NCBI GenBank assembly: GCA_963682055.1
Contig: OY821740.1
Location: 8,557,314-8,621,313, forward strand
Direction of reading: 5' to 3'
Origin: Primula veris
Taxonomy: Eukaryota > Streptophyta > Magnoliopsida > Ericales > Primulaceae
Length of the DNA: 64,000 bases
Below, one piece after another: positions 54,705 to 64,000 of the stretch. The notes below the pieces were generated by a model. That model was not told the origin of the DNA and made no database searches. It was given only the letters and a program-made list of their open reading frames with translations. The translations under genes were made by a program, and so were the position numbers. Position 1 is the stretch's first letter, and each line of letters starts with the position of its first letter.

Positions 54705-56106
54705 GTATTTTTTCCCAATTTTTAATTAACATAAGAATTATATTTTCATTTTGTTAATTATAGAATCTTACTATTATTTAAGGGGGAAGAAACCAAAACA
54801 TACTCCAGTTCTATTATATTACAAAAAACATACCTCCAAAACTTAAATTACAAAAAACATACCTATATATACTTATTATTTTTCTAATTATAATCAAACC
54901 ATAATCTAACATCTCTCTCTAACCGCAACTCTCTCTCTCTAATCGTACATATATATCTCTAACACACGATAATCGCACATCTTTATAACACATGCTAATC
55001 ACTCATCTCTCTCTCTCTCAAAATGACTAAAAACTTACGGGATATCAACCAGTGTAATATTTGTCTATTACGTATGTATATATATGCATTTATATGTATA
55101 TGGATGTTTATATAATTTAGATGGTGTTCGGGTTTTTGTGGTGCAGGAAAGGAAAGAGATAGAGTGAGATATAAAATAAGATACAAACAACAATGAAGGA
55201 GAGAGAGACTAAGATCAGAGAGATTTTTTCTAAACTGGCCTATTATCGCACCAAAATTACTATTTTAGCATACCTTATTAATAAATTACAAAATTGGCCT
55301 ACTTTATCTCGCTTTTCGGATCAGCGACTCTATCTCGCTTTTCGAATCAGCGAAATAGAATTTAATATTTTCCTACTTTTCGAAACACTCGTAATTTGCT
55401 CGTTCGGACTCCGAATCAACTTCCGTTTGAACCGTTGACTTCATTATTAAGTGCTCTATCATTTTAAGTCCTGAAATATACATTTTCTCTTTTTCGAAAA
55501 GATCAAACATGTTATAGTTTTGGTGAGTAAATGTCGAGCGAAAAATTCGCTATAGTTTTGCTTAAAAATGGATCAGCGCCACAAATAAAATTAAAAAAAT
55601 GATCAACCCAATAATTTACATCTAATACCAACAAACAACACCAATACCGCAATAATAACATTTAATATGATGAACACAACAATAATAACACGTAATATGA
55701 ACAAAATAACCATTCGAACAAACCATTCAAAATAAAATAATAAATAAAATTAAACATTAACATCTACTCACGAGACGACCAACTGTTCTTTTTCATTTTT
55801 GAGACATACAGAATAACTTAATCATCATCGTTTGATATTGCAGTACTTTAAATACGATGCTATTACCATTGTTACAAAATAACTTAATCACCATTATTGT
55901 TGTGTTCATCATATTACGAGGAAACTACTAATAAAAGACTGGATTTTTCGACTATATAAAATATATTATCACCCCAAATACGTAATTCCGAATTACAAAC
56001 CGTAATTGAGAATTAATTTTTCATTTATAAAAACAAAAATAAAAAGTTAAATGTAAATTACAAATACTAAAACAGACCTTTTACGGTCCAAAAATCTTTC
56101 TCTCTC
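54705..56106. other. Intergenic with repeats; upstream of the importin-alpha gene
   Basis: It has CT microsatellites near 54912-55018, the dispersed repeat at 55370-55510 and AT-rich sequence. At 55313-55366, just beside that repeat, there are two direct CTCGCTTTTCG(G)ATCAGCGA units. Confidence 0.5.
55370..55510 (-). repeat. Dispersed ORF-like repeat, copy 2
   Basis: Read on the minus strand it matches 35781-35923 at most positions, with the same open frame and the same terminal TAG. The flanks differ, so the two are separate insertions of a related element. Confidence 0.65.
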
Positions 56107-56119
56107 TATATATATATAA
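56107..56119 (+). promoter_or_regulatory. TATA box of the importin-alpha gene
   Basis: TATATATATATAA lies about 100 bp before the ATG at 56218. The intervening leader is CT/GA-rich and ends AGAGAGA directly before the ATG. Confidence 0.45.
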
Positions 56120-56217
56120 ACTCTATCTCTATAAACTCTCCGTATTTCGCGTCGTTGATAAAAGATACTTAGTAAATACAAATATATAGATACAGATTAT
56201 ATAGATATAGAGAGAGA

Positions 56218-59200
56218 ATGTCACTACGACCGAATAGTCGTAGGGAGGTACGAAAAAAGGGATATAAAACAGGTGTCGATGCTGACGAGGCTCGTAGGAG
56301 AAGAGAAGATAACTTAGTCGAGATCAGAAAAATTAAACGTGATGATAATCTCCTTAAAAAACGAAATCTAAATCATAATAATATTAATAATAATAATGGT
56401 CTCCAACAACCACTCAACGCTAATCACAGGGTACTTTTATTTGATCTCCTCATACTTAACTACTCTCAATTATTTCTATTTATTCTTTTGTTTTTACCTG
56501 TTTTTAGTTTTGTTATTTGTTTACAAGGCTGTTTATGGGCTTATATTCATGATCAGTTACTGGCTTATTAAATTGATCTCCAAATTATGACTACTAACTG
56601 TATATTTCTTCAATTTATGTTAGCTATTAGTTTTATTATTTCTTTACAAGGTTTTTATTGGGTTTGATTCATGATCAGTTACTGGCTTATTAAATTGATC
56701 TCCAAATTATAACTACTAATTGTAAATTTCTTCAATTTACCAATTTAGTTTTGTTATTTTGTTTACAAGGTTGTTTATTGGGTTTAGATTGTATATCTCT
56801 TACTCTCGATTTCTTCAATTTATGGGGTTATTTTTAGCTATTTTGGTTGTGTTATTTCTTTACAAGGTTTTTATTGGGTTAGATTTATGATCAGTTACTG
56901 GCTTATTAAACCGATCTCTAAATTATGACTACTAACTGCATATTTCTTTAATTTATGTTAGCAATTAGTTTTATTATTTCTTTACAAGGTTTTTATTGGG
57001 TTAGATTCATGATCAGTTACTGGCTTATTAAATTGATCTCCAAATTATGACTACTAACTGTATATTTCTTCAATTTAAGGAGTTTTTTTTTCTGTTGTGT
57101 GTTTTGGGTGGAAGTTGTATTTTGGGTTAGATCTGCTATTATTTATTAGGTTATTGCGTAATTTAATTTGATCCCAATTTAACGACCTTTTTTAAGTACT
57201 ATAGAAGTAGTTGAGTAGTACTAGCTGATGATAAGTTGTGGATTGGTTTTCTATTTTGTGTTGAGGGATCGGCCGAACTAATTCAATTTATCGACAAGGC
57301 ATGCCTGGTTGTCCCTTGCTCATTGATTTTGTATTATTCGTATTTGTTTATGCTTATGACAAATTTTGTTTACTTTTTAAAGTATTTTAGTTGTGTTTTG
57401 TGTTTGTGTGGCAATGGAGACTTAGTTGTGCATCGGGTTTAGGGTTTTTTTTTACTGTCTAGCATTAACTGTTACTTAATTCATAAGTTGTACTACTGTA
57501 CGGAACTGAGACTGAGCTGTGCATCAATTTTCGTTTTCTGTTCATGATGTTTTGAGTCATCAACCCAATTGCAATCCATGTCAACAAAATCGTTTCGATC
57601 AGGACAAGTCGGTCGGTTCGTTTCTTCCTTCTCTCTAGATTTTTGTTTGTTTTTGTAGGTGAGCATAGAGGGAAAGGTATCTTGGTTTCTTTTAAATGAT
57701 TGGGTGGAAACGGAGACTAAGTTGTTCGATGGGTTTAGATCTGTCAGTTGTTGGCTTATTTAGTGAGGGATTAATCCAATTTTGTGTACTATACTCATAC
57801 TTTATTTAGATGAGGGCATAGGCTCGTTTTGCATTACTAGATAACTGTTTCCGCAATCTCCTATTTATGTGCTTTTTTAAAAAACTTATCTGTGCTGGAA
57901 TTGGGGATGGCATGTTTATTTAATTCTATCAGCGCCTGTTAGCACGATATGCTTCTGTAATCTGTACTGATATCCAATTAGCTTTTTTCATATTCTTGTG
58001 GTTGTATTTCATCCATTTTTGCTCCATCGGATGGGCTGAGTAAAAACTGAAGACATAAACAGCAATTTGCTTTTTGTATGTATTGTTAGAAAACACTGTT
58101 CATTTTCAGCATTTATTTATTAATGAGCTAATCAGGGCAATTAAGTATCTTGGTGTCAGACTACCTCCCGAGCCTAGTAGACTAGTGGTGGATGTGGTTG
58201 TTTTTATTTTTTTTGTATTCAATCACTGCCTTTCATACAATTTGATGAATCAAATACTTTTACCAGTTACCATTTACAAATATCTGAAATCTCACCCCGG
58301 GTTCATTGTTATGTCTCAAAGTTGGACAGTATTCCTTTGATGGTCCAAGGAGTATGGTCTGAAGATCCTGTAGCACAAGTTGAAGCAACCACTATGTTTA
58401 GAAAGTTGTTGTCAATTGGTATGCCAATTTTTGCAATGGTCAATTTTTTTGAAGTCTTCTGATTAAATTCATGGACATAATTGATTGTTGACTTTGGGTT
58501 AAAAATGTGTTTAGAGCGCAGCCCTCCAATAGATGAAGTGATTCAAGCAGGTGTTGTGCCCAAATTTGTGGAGTTTCTTGGGAGGCAAGATCTGCCTCAA
58601 CTACAAGTAAGAAATATAGTCCCTTTTTTATTTATTTTGCCTCTTCGATCTAGTAAGTATTTTTAGGGAATAAATTCAGCCAAGCCTTGTTGATAGTGAT
58701 ATCATTTGTAGTTTGAGGCAGCATGGGCGTTAACAAATGTAGCATCTGGGACATCGGAGCATACTCGAGTAGTCATTGACCATGGTGCTGTTCCTAGTTT
58801 TGTGCAACTTTTGAGCTCTGCTAGTGATGATGTCCGTGAACAGGTATTCTTTGCTATATTAAGTTTTAACAAGAGGGCTTAAAATAGCCATCATTAAGTA
58901 GCTCCTTTTGAATTGCTTCCCAAAAAGAAAAGCTTCCTTCAGAGTCCTCTCCCCACCCCCGAGAAAAATAAAACCTGCCGCCACTGTTCTTTTTTTTAGC
59001 ACTTAGTAGACTGGCGTACAGATTGAAAATTAATAAACCGACCATTAATTCTGAACTATTAAGAATTCGTAATTAAAAAGTTGGTGTCGTGGTTGTTCAA
59101 TTGTGTGCATATTGGTATCTAAATTGTAAATTGTGAATTTAGATGCTAGATTTTGTCTTCAGTTGTTTCTAAATTGTAAATTTTAACAGGTCAACGTACT

Positions 59201-62200
59201 AATTGTTAATAGCTGTTAGGTTAGTGTACTAAAAGGATATTTTCCCTAGATTTATTTATCAAATGTATAGTTAATATATTCCACGGTGGTGACTTAAAAA
59301 TGTGTTCTGATTTCTTGTATTTTCAATATCTTTAAAAACCAGGCTGTGTGGGCGTTGGGAAATATAGCTGGGGACTCTCCAACTTGTAGAGACCTTGTGC
59401 TTGGTTTTAATGCTCTCGTGCCTTTGCTATCTCAACTCAATGAACACTCTAAGCTGTCTATGCTCAGAAATGCAACCTGGACACTGTCCAACTTCTGCCG
59501 CGGCAAGCCTCCAACATCGTTCGAGCAGGTTGTAGGATCATAATGTATCTGCAATTAGTTTTTAGGGTTGATCTTACTCTTTAAAGTTTAAACTATTAGT
59601 TTTCCTCACGTTTGTCCCTATACAAGCCTTGTTCAGTTTAATTTTTTCATGAAATATAAGTGTAATACATACTTTAAAACCATTTTTTCCTTCATCTCAA
59701 GTTTCGCCCCTGCAAATTCGCGTCAATTATTTATCTGAATCTGATTAAGTGAAAATGATTTTGTTTTGAAAGTTGACTGTACCTTTTAGATGTAACGGGG
59801 AATCTAACTGCGTTACTTTAAGGACAAATAATTCAGATTTGGTTAAGTGTAAGGAATAGCACTGCTGAGTTACAACAGTATAAGGACAGACTGAGTCAGA
59901 AACCATGGTTTAGGGAAAGCGTATCAAGTTAGTTAATTTTTATTTTATTTTTTGTTTTCAGGTGTTAACAGCCTTGCATTTCGACTGTAATTTTCCTGTA
60001 TTTGTTGTTAATAATTTTGTGTGATCTTATAGGTAAAACCGGCATTGCCTGTTTTACGGCAACTTATCCACTTAAGTGATGAAGAAGTTTTAACAGATGC
60101 TTGTTGGGCACTGTCCTATCTTTCTGATGGTCCAAATGATAAAATCCAGGCTGTAATTGATGCTGGTGTCTGCCCACGTCTTGTGGAGCTTCTAATGTGT
60201 GTTTTTAAACTCTTACATTTCTACATCCTGCTTAATTTAGATTCTCTTTTTCTTTTTCTGTTTTGGTACACCAATCTATCATGTTTTTTCCGATTATGTA
60301 TACCTGTACAATGTTTTTTTAATAGTAAACTAACCTAACGTTAATTGCTCAATCAACAGACTCCCGTCAACTTTAGCATATAGGTTAATCTAGGGAAGTA
60401 ATAATTTCAATATAGCAGTGTACAAGAGTGACTATAAATGAGGTTTTTAGTTAAATAAGATGAGGGTACCCTGATTAAGCTATTTACATTGGATTAGTGT
60501 TTCAATTGTTAAAGATCATAAATGACTGTACAAAATCGATTTCCTTGATTGGTTGGTGTACACAGAGCAGAAAAAATAATCGTCTCCTTTGTTATTCTAA
60601 GCAACTTTGCTTAATATCAGGCATCCTTCTCCTACTGTGCTCATACCTGCCCTCAGGACAGTGGGGAACATTGTAACTGGTGATGATTCCCAAACTCAGG
60701 TACTAAGATGTTACTTATTTATTATTACTACTAGTATTGGAATTTAGTAGCTATTGTACTATGATCTGTCTTCAAGTGTTCAGTTACCTTCATCCGGGAG
60801 CATCCGCATCTGGTTCCTCAAAACATACTTTTCCCTAAAATTTGATGATTATGGTATAAAAAGTGACATGCATCAGGAACCCTATAAATTCCCTAAATTT
60901 AAGGAAACACAAAATTCACCCCATATATGAGGAATGCATATGATTCCCTAGATTAATACTCCCTCCGTCCCTAAACAAATGTCCCCTACGAAAATACGTA
61001 CAATTTTGACCGATAATTTTTTCATATTTAGATTGCCGAAAAAAATTATTTCAAAAGTTAATCACGTAGTTTATGGTTAGAACTATATGATGAAAATTTC
61101 AATTTTTTCATTTTGGTAATTTTGATATGAAAATTTTGATGGTCAAAATTGCATGTATTTTCGTATGAGATATTTGTTTAGGGACGAAGGGAGTATAATA
61201 GTAATAAACTATCATGGAGTCCACATTTTTGTGGTTGTAATATTGTTATGATTATTAAAATATAATAAAAAAATAAAAAAATTAATGTAGGGTTATTATA
61301 AGGAAATGAATAAGGAAGCTGGAATTTTGTGTAAATGTAAACGGTTCCTTAAAAGGTATAAAACGTGTTAGGTTTGAGGAAATGGTTGAGGTAGCTGATG
61401 CGGATGGCTTTTAATTACTTACATTTGTCAAAAAAGGAAATAAAGATTGTTATTTTGTAGGTTAACATTATTGATAGAATCCAATTGAGTTAACACTCTC
61501 CTCCCTCTTTTACTTGCGTGATTTATACTTTTAATGATTCCGTATCCTGAGAATTGACTTAATTTGTTGTTCCAGTTTGTGATTGACAACCAGGTCCTCC
61601 CTTGTTTATTCCAACTTCTTTCGCAAAATCATAAAAAAAGCATCAGAAAAGAAACTTGTTGGACAATTTCAAATATCACCGCTGGGAATAGAAACCAAAT
61701 TCAGGTAAGTGTAATTTATCTTCCAATATTTGAAAGTTACATACATCAATATTATCATTACGTGACCCGTTATTACTGTTCTCTCCATTTTCTGTACATG
61801 CTTTGTCAGACATGAGTAAACAACGAATATCCTGCCATTTAAACTGTGGGAAAAGAATCTTTATTCTTCCAAAAAGAACTATATGCCAAATTTCATTCTT
61901 ATAAATGTTATATTTTTGCAACAGAATTGGTTGCTTTGTTTCAGCTACCTGTATGACAAGCATTCAGTTTACTAATTCTGCATTATACGTAGAAGTCAGA
62001 TGTTTATGGTTTCATTTTCACGTTCTTTGTCAGAAAGAGGCACATTTCTAGGGAAGTGTCTTATGTATATCCACTGGTGTTCTGCTTAAAATGATTTGGC
62101 AATTAATGAAATCCCGATTCCTTCACTCAATCCATTGTATACATTTTGGTAAAAAATGCAATATTGAACTTTATTCCAATTTATTGGACACAGTCCCATA

Positions 62201-63957
62201 TAGTACCACTGCATGCTATTCAGTATGCGTATCCAAAACCAGTTCGTTAAAATGAACAAATGCACCTCGGAAATGGAAGTGAAAATCAGTTTATTGAGTA
62301 GCATGTCAATTAAAGATCCAAGTGCATGCTATCAACGGTAGTAGTAAATGGGAAACAATTGTGTACTACTAAATAGAACCAAGTAGACCCACTTAATGAT
62401 AAATTCCCCTGAACTCATCTCAGCTCTTGTTTAACTTCTTTTTGCCTCTATATGACTGTTCTTTATTTGTAACAGGCTGTAATTGAAGCAAATATAATCC
62501 ATCCATTAGTGCAGCTGCTTCAAAATGCAGAATTCGATATAAAAAAGGAGGCTGCATGGGCAATCTCAAACGCTACTTCAGGAGGATCTCATGAGCAGAT
62601 CAGGTCTGTAATTTCCATTTATATTTATCACCGTAGTATTCTTTCAATATCCCTCTACATACGTGTCATAATTATCTTACAAGAACCAGGGCTCTGAAAA
62701 TTCCTTGAGGGAATCTTTTGCCAATGTTGGTTTCGAGTCTTATGACTGGGTAAGGACAATTACAAGAGGGTTGACACAAGGAAATTGATTACATATTGCG
62801 GTTAAATCCTTGGGAACTTTGTAGAGATATAAAAAGAAAATCTGTTCTAGTCTAGAAGTGACTTATGCTGCATAGAGCTTTAAACCATTTTTACTGGATT
62901 GCTAACATTTTCATCTCAATGTCGGTTGTTCTTGGGGACTCTTTCTCATTCCTCTCATCTTAGCCTCCTTCTTTGCGCCACTCTCCATCTCTCCCTTCCC
63001 TTCCCTATCCCTCCCCATATATTTATATACGCTTGCTATCCATGCAAAAAGGTTAAGCCTCATTAATATTCGAAAATCCTAAATTATATTTGTGGGTATT
63101 AATAAATCATTAATTCTCTTTGGCTGTTTAGCATAACAATATCTGATTTTTTATAAATGATTTTAACAGTTTTTGAATGAGCAAAAGAATATGTCACGGA
63201 AAGGTTTTAAATACAAGTTAATAAAATGTTAGAATTTCCAACTTTCAGAAATAAGATAGAAACAAGTCAACAACTGCACAAAACCTTAGTAAGATAAACT
63301 AAATAATGTGTTGTCAAAAAATACAGTTTTAATATCTCATACAAAGAGTAGTTTTCTATATTTTTCGATTGTGAGTTGTGATTTATTTTAAAGTTATGGA
63401 GAAATTTTTATATGTGCTTTCCCTGTAAAAGTTGTTTTTTCTATTGGTTTACATTCTCAATGTATCATGAGTATAGTAATATATATAATGGTTAAAAATA
63501 TTTAACGTCAGTAAGTTGGAAATGTTATAATTAATTACTCCTTGTTTTATCATCATCTTCTAATTATATACATGTCCCTTGCAGATTCTTGGCAAGCCAA
63601 GGTTGTATAAAGCCATTCTGTGATCTTCTACTATGCCCTGATCCAAGGATTATTACCGTGTGTCTCGAGGGGCTCGAGAATATTCTCAAAGTGGGAGAAG
63701 CAGATAAAGAAATGGGTCTAAATGGTGGTGTTAACCTTTATGCGCAAGCAGTCGATGAATGTGAAGGGTTGGATAAAATCGAAAATCTCCAAACACATGA
63801 CAACAACGAGATATACGAAAAGGCTGTAAAGATTTTGGAGAAGTACTGGGCCGAGGAGGACGAAGAAGAACAGAATATACAAAATGGAAATCAAGAGGGT
63901 TTTAATTTTGGAAATGCGGCCCCAAATCTTCCTTCTGGTGGGTTCAAGTTTGGGTAA
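56218..63957 (+). CDS. IMPA: Importin subunit alpha (karyopherin alpha)
   Basis: The adaptor binds nuclear localisation signals and importin beta and carries cargo through nuclear pores. Ten exons give 530 residues, the usual family length: 56218-56430, 58322-58418, 58515-58606, 58712-58843, 59343-59528, 60033-60196, 60621-60699, 61576-61704, 62476-62603, 63585-63957. Residues 1 to about 70 are the basic importin-beta-binding domain ([20 protein letters not shown]). They are followed by about ten armadillo repeats with the conserved Trp/Asn ladder ([59 protein letters not shown]). The tail is acidic ([12 protein letters not shown]) and ends GGFKFG, the FG-type end common in plants. Intron 1 (1.9 kb) holds tandem repeats and intron 7 a Stowaway MITE. 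Confidence 0.95.
56507..57080 (+). repeat. Five tandem ~115-125-bp repeats in importin-alpha intron 1
   Basis: Units begin near 56507, 56629, 56744, 56841 and 56966. Four carry TTTACAAGG(T/C)TTTTATTGGG-like sequence, then ATGATCAGTTACTGGCTTAT, CAAATTAT(G/A)ACTACTAA and TTCTTCAATTTA. The third unit is shortened and lacks the middle. Confidence 0.85.
60959..61193. mobile_element. Stowaway-type MITE in importin-alpha intron 7
   Basis: It is flanked by TA (60957-60958 and 61194-61195). The termini CTCCCTCCGTCCCTAAACAA and the matching right end GGGACGAAGGGAG are the standard Stowaway (Tc1/mariner-derived) inverted repeats, with extended self-complementarity (CGAAAATACGTACAATTTTG against CAAAATTGCATGTATTTTCG). 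Confidence 0.93.
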
Positions 63958-64000
63958 AGAGTTTATTCCTAGAGTGTTTTCTTTGTGTTTGGATAGTCCT

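Overview
The window is nuclear DNA from a flowering plant, most likely a eudicot. It is AT-rich, its genes have many short exons separated by long AT-rich introns, and transposon relics and MITEs fill intergenic space and introns. The proteins match well-known plant families. I cannot fix the species.

Layout: 1-3224 is the decayed 3' half of a Ty1/copia retrotransposon ending in a 211-bp 3' LTR. Next come two minus-strand checkpoint genes, RAD9 (5863-11349, 9-1-1 clamp subunit) and BUB1 (13548-18585, spindle-checkpoint kinase), separated by a hAT-type insertion with an 8-bp target duplication. RECQSIM (21587-30029, plus strand) is a plant-specific RecQ helicase with a UBA domain and an insertion inside the helicase core. 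From 31 to 37.7 kb the DNA is mostly mobile: a small MITE, a second copia relic carrying the same lesions as the first, a short signal-peptide ORF, and a 2.6-kb Mutator-like element with ~480-bp inverted termini and a 10-bp target duplication. A CDR1-like aspartic protease (38336-39640, minus) and an RNase H-like fragment (41042-41324) follow.

From 44.7 kb a DEG14-type HtrA/Do-like protease begins. Its probable first exon (44.7 kb) is separated from the rest (47570-51780) by an intact, intronless E-type PPR gene (45044-47113), so the PPR gene looks nested in DEG14 intron 1. An ATL6/ATL31-type RING-H2 ubiquitin ligase (52479-53567) and a complete importin-alpha gene (56218-63957) end the window.

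The host genes do not form a single pathway. However, RAD9, BUB1 and RECQSIM, all acting in genome maintenance or checkpoint control, lie within 25 kb. The most unusual structures are an alternating array of seven small hairpins in the copia 3' region, two GC-AG introns in BUB1, the PPR/DEG14 nesting with an ATG-TAG at the expected DEG14 start, the long-TIR Mutator-like element, and several full-length foldback MITEs. Exon borders come from reading frame, splice dinucleotides and recalled family similarity. They were not checked against transcripts.
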